64,000 nucleotides of DNA, from contig JAXLQL010000005.1 in assembly GCA_046331625.1 (NCBI GenBank), positions 124,001 through 188,000 of the forward strand. Reading direction: 5' to 3'. The notes beneath the pieces are model-generated. The model saw nothing but the letters and a program-made list of their open reading frames with translations, made no database searches and had not been told where the DNA came from. Shown here piece by piece: positions 35,218-43,431 of the stretch. Source of the DNA: JAXLQL01 sp046331625 (GTDB lineage Bacteria; Acidobacteriota; Terriglobia; Bryobacterales; Bryobacteraceae). Both the position numbers and the translations under genes were made by a program. Each line of letters opens with the position of its first letter. The first letter of the stretch is position 1.

Positions 35218-36780
35218 GTGAGGGACTTTGTAGTACCGCGGGACGGCAACCAACCGGCCCGCTCTCTAAGCGACATGCAACCATTCGATGAACATCTGCT
35301 TCCGGAACGGAACGACGGTCCGGTCTTGCTGCTCGACGAAACCGCTGCGTTTGCGGAACCTGAGCTGGACGCCGATGGCGGCCCGCTCCCCGAGGACGTA
35401 GAACACGTCGATGACCCCGTACGGGTCTACCTTCGCGAGATGGGCTCCGTCGCGTTGCTCAACCGGCAGCGCGAGATCGAGCTCGCCAAGGGCATGGAAC
35501 GCGGCGCCATCCGCATGCAGAAGGCGCTGTCTCGCTCGCCATTGGTGCGGCGTGCAGTGATCGCCATTCATCAGGAAGTGACTTCCGGAAAGCTCCTGCT
35601 CCGTGACGTGGCCGAAATCGGCGGCGCCGATGACGCGGCACGCGAGCGCGCCCGCAATCGGGTGCATCGCAGCTTCGCTGAGCTCGAAAAGGCCGAAGGA
35701 GAAATGCGCACCCTCGAGCAAAAGCTGACTCGCCTGCCCGAGCGGCAGACGCGGGTCCGCGCCCGCATGCGCGTTCAGATCGCCCGCGTTCAAATCCGGG
35801 CGTCGCGTCTCATCCGGCTGATCGGCTTCTACCCCAAGCAGTGGCACGTGTTCTCTGGGCTGCTGCGCCGCTCCCTCGAGGAAATCGAAAATCTCCAGCG
35901 TGAGCTGTCCACGCTCGGCAGCGCGGGCAAGCGCTCCGCCGCCGGACGCCGGCTCGTCGCTCGCATTCACGAACTGGAAGCGGAAGCCGGCGCCACCGCC
36001 GCCAGCCTGCGCCGCGCCCTGGATGTGGCTGCCGACGGCCGTATCGAAGCCGAACAGGCCAAGGCTTCGCTGGTCGAAGCCAACCTGCGGCTGGTCGTGT
36101 CGATCGCCAAGAAGTACGTCAACCGCGGGCTCCACCTGCTTGACCTGATTCAGGAAGGCAACATCGGCCTCATCCGCGCCGCCGAAAAGTTCGACTATCG
36201 TCGCGGCTTCAAGTTCTCCACCTATGCCACCTGGTGGATCCGCCAGGGCATGACTCGCGCCATTGCGGACCAGTCGCGAACCATTCGCGTGCCGGTCCAC
36301 ATGAACGAGAGCCTCAACAAGTTCTTCCGCGCCGTGCGCGATCTCGAAAAGGAACTCGGCCGCGACCCGAGCGACGAAGAGATCGGCCGCCGCATCCTGC
36401 TTCCGGCCGAACGCGTTCGGGAGCTGCGTATCGTTTCCCGTGACCCTGTGTCGCTCGACACGCCCGTGGGCCGCGACGGTGAGTCGTGCCTCGGTGACCT
36501 GATCGAAAATCGCTTGGCCGTGTCGCCCACGGACACAATGTTCGAGCGCGACGTTCGCGCCGAGACTGCCGGCGTGCTTCGCACATTGGCTCCGCATGAG
36601 GAGACCGTAATCCGCATGCGCTTCGGCATCGGCTGCGACCGCGAGCACACGCTCGAGGAGATCGCCCGCCGGCTCGACGTGAGCCGCGAACAGGCTCGCA
36701 AGATCGAAGCTCAGGCTTTCCTGCAACTGCGCGGTCGCGCGGCGGCGGGGCGCCTGCTGCCCCTCGTCAGCCACCAATAA
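35218..36780 (+). CDS. RNA polymerase sigma factor, RpoD/SigA-like
   Basis: 520 residues from GTG 35218; an ATG at 35275 would remove 19. Region 1.2 is DPVRVYLREMGSVALLNRQR, a long helical non-conserved insert follows (about 100-270), region 2 is LVEANLRLVVSIAKKYVNRG and FKFSTYATWWIRQGMTRAIA, region 3 is RDPSDEEIGRR, and region 4.2 is TLEEIARRLDVSREQARKIE. The -35-contacting Arg and Glu are kept, but the usual RERIRQIE is REQARKIE and the C-terminal basic tail is replaced by GRAAAGRLLPL. Best read as a primary-type or paralogous group 2 sigma factor. Confidence 0.85.
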   Translation: MRDFVVPRDGNQPARSLSDMQPFDEHLLPERNDGPVLLLDETAAFAEPELDADGGPLPEDVEHVDDPVRVYLREMGSVALLNRQREIELAKGMERGAIRMQKALSRSPLVRRAVIAIHQEVTSGKLLLRDVAEIGGADDAARERARNRVHRSFAELEKAEGEMRTLEQKLTRLPERQTRVRARMRVQIARVQIRASRLIRLIGFYPKQWHVFSGLLRRSLEEIENLQRELSTLGSAGKRSAAGRRLVARIHELEAEAGATAASLRRALDVAADGRIEAEQAKASLVEANLRLVVSIAKKYVNRGLHLLDLIQEGNIGLIRAAEKFDYRRGFKFSTYATWWIRQGMTRAIADQSRTIRVPVHMNESLNKFFRAVRDLEKELGRDPSDEEIGRRILLPAERVRELRIVSRDPVSLDTPVGRDGESCLGDLIENRLAVSPTDTMFERDVRAETAGVLRTLAPHEETVIRMRFGIGCDREHTLEEIARRLDVSREQARKIEAQAFLQLRGRAAAGRLLPLVSHQ

Positions 36781-36784
36781 CCTA

Positions 36785-36893
36785 GGGCAGGCTTCAGCGG
36801 ACCTCAGCCTGCGCGGGACTTCAGTCCCGCCGCTCGGACGCAAGTTTCAGGCCCTTGGATCGGCGCCACGCCGTACCCGCTTCAGTCCCGCTG
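36785..36893 (+). repeat. Composite palindromic repeat, copy 2
   Basis: Same A-B order as the element at 18614-18732: part A CAGCCTGCGCGGGACTTCAG (from 36806) and part B CCCTTGGATCGGCG...CCGTACCCGCTTCAGTCCCGCT (36852-36893). It fills nearly the whole 124-bp gap between the sigma factor and the ThDP enzyme gene, which converge on it. Confidence 0.85.
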
Positions 36894-36904
36894 ATTGGTC
36901 AGTG

Positions 36905-38464
36905 TTATGCCGGATTCCCACCCACAATCGGCACGTGCAGCAGCGTCACGGTTCCCGAAGCAATCGCACGCCGGATCTCGGGTACCAGCGCGGCGCGATC
37001 GGTAACCACACGGCCTTCCGCACCGAGCGACTGCGCCAGTAGATCGAACCGGATTGGGCCCAACTCAGTACCAATACCGTGCCCGAACTGCTTCAAGTGG
37101 CCCGAGTGTGTGATGCCCCAGCACCGGTCGTCGGCTACAATCGCCACAAAGGGGAGCTTCTGGCGCACGGCGCATTCGATCTCGGCCACGGTGAACGTGA
37201 AGGCGCCATCGCCTGAGAGCAGCACTACTGGCTTGCCGGGAAAGGCCAGCCGCGCCGCCATCGCCCCGCCCAACCCATAGCCGACCACTCCGCTGCGGCC
37301 GCAGGTGAGCCAATGGCTCGGGTAGCGCCGCTCGCAGAGGAGTTGGTGCGCCCATTGTCCGATACTGCCGCCATCGATGACCAGCGTGCCTTCAGCCGGC
37401 AGTGCCTCGCCGATGGCGGTCACCAGATCGATCGCGTGAGTCTGCCCGGGCACCGCTTGCTTGGCGGCCATGTCGCGCACTCGTGCGGTATGCAAGTCCC
37501 GCTTGGTGCGCGCCGTCGTCAGCCATTCGGATTTTGCCTCCACGCCAAGATCGCTGGCGCGCTCGCGAAGCTGGCGCCATCCGCGGACCAGCCGGTGCGT
37601 CGCGACGCCTGCGCGCTGCAGGTAGCCGACTCGGTAGTCCGATGGGACTCCGGCGAGGATGAGGCAATCGCACTCTTCGAGCAACGCAGGTCCGCCGGTA
37701 GCCGCACCGATCACACCGAGGAACGCTTCACTCGAACTGTCGAACACGCCACGATCCCAGATTGGTGTCTGCACCGGGATCGATAAGGCTTCGGCGAGCG
37801 CAACCAAGTCTTGTCCCTGTCCCGAATAGAAAACCGGGCTCGACGCCAGGATGAGCGGCTTCCGCGCCTCGAGCAACGCGCGGGCGATGGCATCCACTGC
37901 CTGCAGGTTGGGGCCAACCGGAGCGCCCCCCGCATTCGGCAGCACCAAATCACACTCCGCCACTTCTGTTTTTTGAATATCGAGAGGCAGCATCAAATGA
38001 GCCGGCCCCTGCGGCGATGACTTCGCCGCACGCCAGGCTTCATCGAGCATGTGGACGATACGCTCGGGCACGTCAACAAATTTGCTGTATCGAGCAACCG
38101 GCTTGACGAATTCAGCATGATCCATGTCTTGGAATCCGCCGAGGCCAAGCGTGGGCAAATTCGCCGAGCCGCTGAAGTAGAGCATCGGCGCCTGATCGAA
38201 CCACGCGTTCACCACGCCGGTGAGTGCATTGGCGACGGCAACTCCGCTCGACGTAGCGCACACGCCGGGCTTGCCGGTGAGCCGCCCGTAGTATTCGGCA
38301 ATGTAGGCGGCCGTCTGTTCGTTCCGCGTATCGATCAGCCGGATGCCGGCTCGCTCGGCGGCGTCGAAAAGCGGATCCAGCCCGTGCCCGCACAGGGCGG
38401 CCATCCACTCCACGCCACGGCGGCGCAATCCATCCACCAGCCATTCCACTGCAGTTCGCTTCAT
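36905..38464 (-). CDS. Thiamine diphosphate-dependent (acetolactate synthase-like) enzyme
   Basis: 519 residues from ATG 38464. The N-terminal PYR domain has RNEQTAAYIAEYYGRLTGKP (catalytic Glu) and GPAHLMLPLDIQ. The central domain has ARALLEARKPLILASSP. The PP domain has GRSGVVGYGLGGAMAARLAF and the ThDP motif VVLLSGDGAFTFTVAEIECA, closing with VADDRCWG, where Asp-Asp replaces the usual Asn-Asn. Candidates include acetolactate synthase-like, oxalyl-CoA decarboxylase-like or sulfoacetaldehyde-type enzymes; the sequence alone does not decide. Divergent from the acetamidase gene with only 21 bp between starts. Confidence 0.8.
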   Translation of the reverse strand: MKRTAVEWLVDGLRRRGVEWMAALCGHGLDPLFDAAERAGIRLIDTRNEQTAAYIAEYYGRLTGKPGVCATSSGVAVANALTGVVNAWFDQAPMLYFSGSANLPTLGLGGFQDMDHAEFVKPVARYSKFVDVPERIVHMLDEAWRAAKSSPQGPAHLMLPLDIQKTEVAECDLVLPNAGGAPVGPNLQAVDAIARALLEARKPLILASSPVFYSGQGQDLVALAEALSIPVQTPIWDRGVFDSSSEAFLGVIGAATGGPALLEECDCLILAGVPSDYRVGYLQRAGVATHRLVRGWRQLRERASDLGVEAKSEWLTTARTKRDLHTARVRDMAAKQAVPGQTHAIDLVTAIGEALPAEGTLVIDGGSIGQWAHQLLCERRYPSHWLTCGRSGVVGYGLGGAMAARLAFPGKPVVLLSGDGAFTFTVAEIECAVRQKLPFVAIVADDRCWGITHSGHLKQFGHGIGTELGPIRFDLLAQSLGAEGRVVTDRAALVPEIRRAIASGTVTLLHVPIVGGNPA

Positions 38465-38485
38465 CACCGTGTTATTGTATCCGCC

Positions 38486-39523
38486 ATGAAACTCTTTGGC
38501 ATGGCAGTGGCGCTTGCAGCGGTGATGATGGCGGAAACTCACGAGGTCTATCCGGACCATCACTCCCGTGTCTTCTCCGCGTACAAGGAGCCAGTGGCGC
38601 GCATTCGATCGGGTGATTCGGTGATGACCCGCACCTGGGACTCGGGCGGAGCCGACTGGAAAGCGGTGAAGCACATCAAGCATCCGTACGAGTACCCCGA
38701 GTCTGGCAATCCGCTGATGGGGCCGTTCTACATCGAAGGCGCTGAGTATGGCGATGCGCTCAAGGTCACGCTCGACCGCGTTCGCTGCAATCGCGACTAT
38801 GGTTACACAACGTACCGGCTCTCTCCGGGCGTTCTGAATCCGGGAGCAGTGGAAGGCCTCCACAAGAACTTCTACAAGATGGACGTACTGCGTCCGGGCC
38901 GCGCCGACCTCATCCCGTGGGACATCGATCTGAAGAATGGGACGACGAGTCCGCGTATGCTCGAGGGGTCAGGCTTCAAGTTCGCGTTGCCGTTGAAGCC
39001 CATGCTCGGGTGCATTGGCGTGGCGCCTCCGGGGGAGAAGGTGGAGACCTCGGGTCCGGCGGGGAGTTGGGGCGGCAACATGGACTACAACGACATCTCC
39101 GAGGGCGCCACTCTTTACTTCCCCGTGTATCACAAGGGCGCGTTCTTCTATCTCGGCGACGGCCACGCGCGCCAAGGCGACGGCGAAGGGTTAGGCAACG
39201 GCATCGAGACATCGCTCGACGTGAAGTTCACAGTGAAGGTGGTAAAGGGCAAGCATCTCTCGATGCCCCGGCTCGAGAACGAAGACAACATCATTTCGAT
39301 CGCGAGTCAGCCGGAGTTCTCGTCGAGCATGGACAACGCGCTCCGGGCCTCGATCTCCGATATGCTTCAATGGCTAACAGAGGACTACGGACTGACTGCG
39401 CCGGAAGCGCACCTGTTGATGGGCAGCGTGGTGGAGCACAAGATCGCTACCTACTTCGGCACCATGACGGCTTCGATTCCGAAGAAGTACCTGCGCACGT
39501 CTCCGAAGAAACCCAACTACTGA
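38486..39523 (+). CDS. Secreted acetamidase/formamidase family protein
   Basis: 345 residues with signal peptide MKLFGMAVALAAVMMA. The FmdA_AmdA family is recognised by GDSVMTRTWDSGGADWK, GNPLMGPFYIEGAEYGDAL, KPMLGCIGVAPP, SWGGNMDYNDISEGATLYFP and FYLGDGHARQGDGE. These enzymes hydrolyse short amides to acid and ammonia. Export suggests use of external amides. It is followed by a Tat-exported PLP enzyme on the same strand, 26 bp away. Confidence 0.88.
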   Translation: MKLFGMAVALAAVMMAETHEVYPDHHSRVFSAYKEPVARIRSGDSVMTRTWDSGGADWKAVKHIKHPYEYPESGNPLMGPFYIEGAEYGDALKVTLDRVRCNRDYGYTTYRLSPGVLNPGAVEGLHKNFYKMDVLRPGRADLIPWDIDLKNGTTSPRMLEGSGFKFALPLKPMLGCIGVAPPGEKVETSGPAGSWGGNMDYNDISEGATLYFPVYHKGAFFYLGDGHARQGDGEGLGNGIETSLDVKFTVKVVKGKHLSMPRLENEDNIISIASQPEFSSSMDNALRASISDMLQWLTEDYGLTAPEAHLLMGSVVEHKIATYFGTMTASIPKKYLRTSPKKPNY

Positions 39524-39549
39524 GAGCGAAACGGGGAAGAGAGAGCAGA

Positions 39550-41079
39550 GTGTCCAGACTGAACCGGAGAGAAGCAATGAGCGCCGCGAGCTTGATGGCC
39601 GCGGTGGGGATCCAGCCGCCAGCAGCGTTCGCGGCCAAGGTGGGAGACAACGCGAGCGTCTACACGCGTGTGGGCGCGCAGCCATTCATCAACCTCACGG
39701 CTACCTACACCATCAACGGCGGTGCGCTGACGCGACCCGAAGTGAAGCGGGTGATGGAAGAGGCTTCCTATTGGCCGGTGAACCTCGACGAGTTGATGGA
39801 GAAGGTGGGGGCGCACTTGGCGAAACTGCTGGGGGCGGAGTCAGCGATCGTGACCAGCGGCGCTGCCGCGGCGCTGACTCATGCGACTTCGGGCGCGGTG
39901 GCGGGCACCGATCCCGAAAAGATGCAGCAGTTGCCGGATCTCACGGGCCTCAAGAACGAGGTGGTGATTCCGAAGCAATCGCGCAATCCCTACGATCACG
40001 CGATTCGAACCGTGGGCGTGAAGATGGTGGAGGTGAGCGCGCCGGAACAGATCGAAGCCGCGATCACGGAGCGTACCGCGCTGGTGGCAATGCTCGGTAC
40101 GGGAGAGCCGAATGGTCCGGTGAAGCTCGAACACTTGGCTGCGGCGGCGCACAAGCGCGGGATCCCAGTGCTAGTGGATGGAGCGGCGGAGTTGCCGAAG
40201 GTTCCGAACCCGTTCCTGAGCCGCGGCGCCGACATGGTCGCCTATAGCGGCGGGAAGTTCCTGCGCGGTCCGCAGTGCGCGGGGCTGCTGATCGGGCGCA
40301 AGGATTGCATCGCCGCGGCTTGGGCGAACTCGTCTCCGCATCACACGTTCGGGCGTGCGATGAAGGTGGGCAAAGAGGAGATCATGGGCATGGTTGCGGC
40401 GATTGAAGTGTGGCGCAACAACTACGATCTCGAAGGCGAGTATCGGACTTGGAACGGGTGGCTCAAGGAGATCGGCGATCGCGTTGCGCGCATCGACGGC
40501 GTGAAGTATCAACTGAAGCCACCGGCTGGGGCGAGTCCGTTTCCGGTGATGGACGTTTCGTGGGACTCCGCCAAGATCGGATTCAACGCGGGCGAGGTGG
40601 GGCAGTTGCTGCTCAACGGGAATCCGCGGATCATGTCGCATGCCGAAGGCGAAGGGTACGGGTTCCGGATCCGGCCGGTGGCGATGAAGGCGGGCGAAGC
40701 CAAGCTTGTAGCCCAGCGGCTCGAGGAAATTCTGAAGAGCGCACCGAAGGGAGTGGGCGAGAAGCCGGCCAAGGCTCCGGTGGCGGATATCTCGGGCGAG
40801 TGGAGTGTCGAGCTGACGTTCAAGGTCGGCACGGCGAAACACAAGCTCGAGTTGCAGGCGTCGGGCAATCAAGTGACGGGCACGCATCGCGGGCGTGTGG
40901 CCAACGGGAAGTCCGCGGGTACGATCAACGGGGACGAAGTGACATTGAGCAGTTCGCTTCGGTATGAGGGGCAGACCCTACAGTACCGGTTCCGCGGCAA
41001 GGTCCAGGGGAATCGCATGAACGGCGATGTGGATCTGGGCGAGTACGGCAGCGCGACGTTCACCGCGGTGCGGGGCTAG
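39550..41079 (+). CDS. Tat-exported SelA-like PLP enzyme with extra beta domain
   Basis: 509 residues from GTG 39550, chosen because it includes the twin-arginine motif (SRLNRREAMSAASLMAAVG...AFA); an ATG at 39577 with a good Shine-Dalgarno would lose it. The core is a type I fold PLP enzyme of the SelA/DgaE lineage: SAIVTSGAAAALTHATSGAV, IPVLVDGAAELPKV, and GADMVAYSGGKFLRGPQCAG with the PLP lysine. DgaE-type members are D-glucosaminate-6-phosphate ammonia-lyases. The last ~100 residues (ISGEWSVELTFKVG ... GDVDLGEYGSATFTAVRG) form a separate beta-sandwich/lipocalin-like domain. Substrate unknown. Confidence 0.8.
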   Translation: MSRLNRREAMSAASLMAAVGIQPPAAFAAKVGDNASVYTRVGAQPFINLTATYTINGGALTRPEVKRVMEEASYWPVNLDELMEKVGAHLAKLLGAESAIVTSGAAAALTHATSGAVAGTDPEKMQQLPDLTGLKNEVVIPKQSRNPYDHAIRTVGVKMVEVSAPEQIEAAITERTALVAMLGTGEPNGPVKLEHLAAAAHKRGIPVLVDGAAELPKVPNPFLSRGADMVAYSGGKFLRGPQCAGLLIGRKDCIAAAWANSSPHHTFGRAMKVGKEEIMGMVAAIEVWRNNYDLEGEYRTWNGWLKEIGDRVARIDGVKYQLKPPAGASPFPVMDVSWDSAKIGFNAGEVGQLLLNGNPRIMSHAEGEGYGFRIRPVAMKAGEAKLVAQRLEEILKSAPKGVGEKPAKAPVADISGEWSVELTFKVGTAKHKLELQASGNQVTGTHRGRVANGKSAGTINGDEVTLSSSLRYEGQTLQYRFRGKVQGNRMNGDVDLGEYGSATFTAVRG

Positions 41080-41115
41080 TTTGCGGGCTTGGAGCTTCCT
41101 GATCATAACTACCGA

Positions 41116-41436
41116 ATGCCTTTTACACTCAGGACCATCAATGCATTCGAAATGACTCTGCGAACAGCTGCCTGCGAAATAGCGGCTACGCGAGCGGGGC
41201 ACCGAGCTTTCGTTGCTGTCTATCCTCCGCTGCCAAACAAGAACATCGAGAAATGGCGCGTCAGGAAGTTCGAGATCCCAGGTGGGATCCTGGAACAGAA
41301 TTTCGGCGAAGAAGATCTCGTGGATTCTCACTTTCTTCGCCTCGACACGTTGGAGCAGGTGGAGGAGGCGCTAGCTGCATGGAACGTGGATAGCGCGAAG
41401 CTCGATGCGCCATGGAAGTCCGACTATCCATTGTGA
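41116..41436 (+). CDS. Hypothetical protein
   Basis: 106 residues from ATG 41116; a TTG at 41089 is possible. Starts MPFTLRTINAFEMTLRTAA and contains FVAVYPPLPNKNIEKWRVRK and LRLDTLEQVEEALAAW. No family recognised. Size and charge resemble small immunity-like or single-domain cytosolic proteins, but nothing supports a role. Confidence 0.55.
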   Translation: MPFTLRTINAFEMTLRTAACEIAATRAGHRAFVAVYPPLPNKNIEKWRVRKFEIPGGILEQNFGEEDLVDSHFLRLDTLEQVEEALAAWNVDSAKLDAPWKSDYPL

Positions 41437-41501
41437 TCGGTTCGGCATCAAACTGTCCCGCTCCGTGAAATCGAGACGGAGTTCGAGGGTCTACCGTTGC
41501 C

Positions 41502-42158
41502 TTAGTGGGAGCGCTTGCGCAGACAGCCCGGAAACATCTTCTTCAGCTTCTCCACCTTCGGGTCCGACACGTGCACGATGTACGGATTCGACCGGTGCTG
41601 CACGGCGTAGTTCTGATGATACGCTTCGGCCGTATAGAACTTCTCGAGCGGGACCACCTGCGTCACGATCGGCCGCGCGAAGAGATGCGCTTCGTCCAGT
41701 TGCTTGACGTACGCCTCGGCGACCTTCTTCTGTTCCTCGTTCGCATAGAAGATCGCGCTGCGATACTGCGGCCCCACATCGTTGCCTTGCCGATTGAGCG
41801 TAGTGGGGTCATGCGCCACGCTGAAGAAAATCTTCAGCAGTTGGCCGAAGCTCGTCTTCGTGGGATCGTAGGTGATCAGGATCGCTTCCGCATGGCCTGT
41901 TCGACCCGTGGAAACGATGTCGTACTTGGCCGTATCCTGCGTGCCACCGGAGTAGCCGGAGACCACGTCTTCCACGCCCTCCATCAGTTCGAAAACAGCT
42001 TCGGTGCACCAGAAGCATCCACCGGCGAGCACAGCGGTCTGCTTGCCCGTAGCGGGCTTGACGTCAACAGCGGGATCGGGAAAGTCAGTTGCGGCGTACA
42101 TGGGAATCAATGCGCCAGCCACGAGGGCCAGCAAAGTGGAAATGCTGCGAGAGGACAT
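41502..42158 (-). CDS. msrA: Secreted peptide-methionine (S)-S-oxide reductase
   Basis: 218 residues. N-terminal signal SSRSISTLLALVAGALIPMYAA indicates export. The catalytic motif GGCFWCTEAVFE (Cys48), GYSGGTQDTAKYDIVSTGRT, LLKIFFSVAHDPTTLNRQGND and YRSAIFYANEEQKKVAEA are all typical of MsrA. Repairs oxidised methionine in periplasmic proteins using a thiol donor. The resolving Cys is probably in FPGCLRKRSH at the C-terminus. Confidence 0.95.
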   Translation of the reverse strand: MSSRSISTLLALVAGALIPMYAATDFPDPAVDVKPATGKQTAVLAGGCFWCTEAVFELMEGVEDVVSGYSGGTQDTAKYDIVSTGRTGHAEAILITYDPTKTSFGQLLKIFFSVAHDPTTLNRQGNDVGPQYRSAIFYANEEQKKVAEAYVKQLDEAHLFARPIVTQVVPLEKFYTAEAYHQNYAVQHRSNPYIVHVSDPKVEKLKKMFPGCLRKRSH

Positions 42159-42185
42159 TTTTGTTCCATTATCCCGCGCCGAAGC

Positions 42186-43136
42186 TCAGCGCGGGGCGCC
42201 CCACTGCTTCAAGACGCCCAGCACGAACCGGTCACGGCGGGCGCGAACCTCGGCTGGGTCTTTCTGCGACCAGTCATAGAATCCGCGTCCTGCTTTGGCG
42301 CCCACGTGCCCGGCCTTGACCAGCTTCCGCATCAGTCCAGGAGCGCGCGGCTTGTTGTAGAGATCGCTCGAAACGTAGTCGACGATGCCGATGCCCATGT
42401 CGAGGCCTACGATGTCCTGATGCTCGAAGATCCCGTACATGGGCAAGCGAAGTCCGAAACCGCTACGAGCGGCGAGGTCGACGTCTTCCACTGAAGCGAT
42501 GCCGGCCTCCACGATGTGGATGGCCTCGCGCACCAGCGCCATCTGGAGCCGGTTGCCGAGTTGTCCCGGCGTGTCCTTCTTGACGATCACCGGAACCTTG
42601 CCGCAACGCGCAAGCAGCTCTTTCAGAGCCTCAGCCACCGAGGCATCGGTCTTCTTGCCCTTCACGATCTCGACCAGCGGCATCAGGTGCGGCGGATTCC
42701 AGAAGTGCGTGGTGACCACGCGCTGCGGACGCTTGCACTTCGAAGCGATGGCGGTGATGCTCAAGCCCGAAGTGTTCGAAGTGAGCACGGCCGTGGGTTT
42801 GGCGATGGCGTCCATGCGGGCGAACAGGTCCTGCTTGAACTTCATGTTCTCGGGCGCGGACTCGATCACCAGATCCGCGCTCGAGATGGCGGCGTCGAAA
42901 TCCGCCGTAGCCGAGAGAAGCTTTCCCGCGCGCTTGGCATCCGCGGACTTGACCAATTTGTTTGAAGCAAGAAGCTGCAATTGTGATTTGGCCTTGGCCA
43001 AGCCTTCGCGGGCGGATTCCTCGTGACGGCTGAGGATGGCGGCCCTCACGCCGCCGAGCGCCAGGGTCATGGCGATGCCGGGACCCATCATGCCGGTGCC
43101 GATGACGGCCGCGGATTCGAATTTCCAATCAGCCAA
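42186..43136 (-). CDS. 3-hydroxyacyl-CoA dehydrogenase family protein
   Basis: 316 residues: NAD-binding Rossmann motif VIGTGMMGPGIA (11-22), ESAPENMKFKQDLFARMD, SNTSGLSITAIA, THFWNPPHLMPLVEIV (usual HFFNP, with catalytic His) and the C-terminal dimer domain GNRLQMALVREAIHIVEAG and GHVGAKAGRGFYDW. Oxidises 3-hydroxyacyl-CoA or related hydroxy acids. Last gene of an operon with a cupin-like gene (1-bp gap) and an MFS transporter, suggesting catabolism of an imported hydroxy acid. Confidence 0.88.
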   Translation of the reverse strand: MADWKFESAAVIGTGMMGPGIAMTLALGGVRAAILSRHEESAREGLAKAKSQLQLLASNKLVKSADAKRAGKLLSATADFDAAISSADLVIESAPENMKFKQDLFARMDAIAKPTAVLTSNTSGLSITAIASKCKRPQRVVTTHFWNPPHLMPLVEIVKGKKTDASVAEALKELLARCGKVPVIVKKDTPGQLGNRLQMALVREAIHIVEAGIASVEDVDLAARSGFGLRLPMYGIFEHQDIVGLDMGIGIVDYVSSDLYNKPRAPGLMRKLVKAGHVGAKAGRGFYDWSQKDPAEVRARRDRFVLGVLKQWGAPR

Positions 43137-43137
43137 G

Positions 43138-43431
43138 TCAGTTGCCTCCGTCTTTCAGCTCGATGAGTAGCGAGCGATAGGGCTTCGAGCCGATGTTGAC
43201 GAGCTTCGGCGCGAGTTCCGACCGGTCATGCCAGATGATCTCGCCGGACTTGCGTTTCCGCACCGTCTTCTCGCCGGTCTTGGGATCGGTGCGTTCGTAC
43301 TCGCAGTCATCGAGGAAGACGATGATCTGGTCGGTTGGCCGTATATGCGGATTGCGCGGCACTCCGGGATCGTAGACGATCTCGCTGACGGTGGTGCGGA
43401 CATTGTCGAGTAGTTGCTTGCGGTCAGGCAT
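43138..43431 (-). CDS. Small cupin-like protein
   Basis: 97 residues from ATG 43431 (GGGAG 7 bp upstream); a GTG at 43437 adds two residues. PTDQIIVFLDDCEYERTDP, GEIIWHDRSELAPKLVNIG and YRSLLIELK fit a cupin barrel seen in short ligand-binding proteins. No metal-binding HxH motif is evident. It overlaps the MFS stop by 8 bp and ends 1 bp before the dehydrogenase ATG. Confidence 0.7.
   Translation of the reverse strand: MPDRKQLLDNVRTTVSEIVYDPGVPRNPHIRPTDQIIVFLDDCEYERTDPKTGEKTVRKRKSGEIIWHDRSELAPKLVNIGSKPYRSLLIELKDGGN

Noticed and set aside
35266..36843. 525-residue minus-strand frame opposite the sigma factor
   Set aside because: It is the mirror of the RpoD-like gene; the plus strand has all sigma-70 regions.
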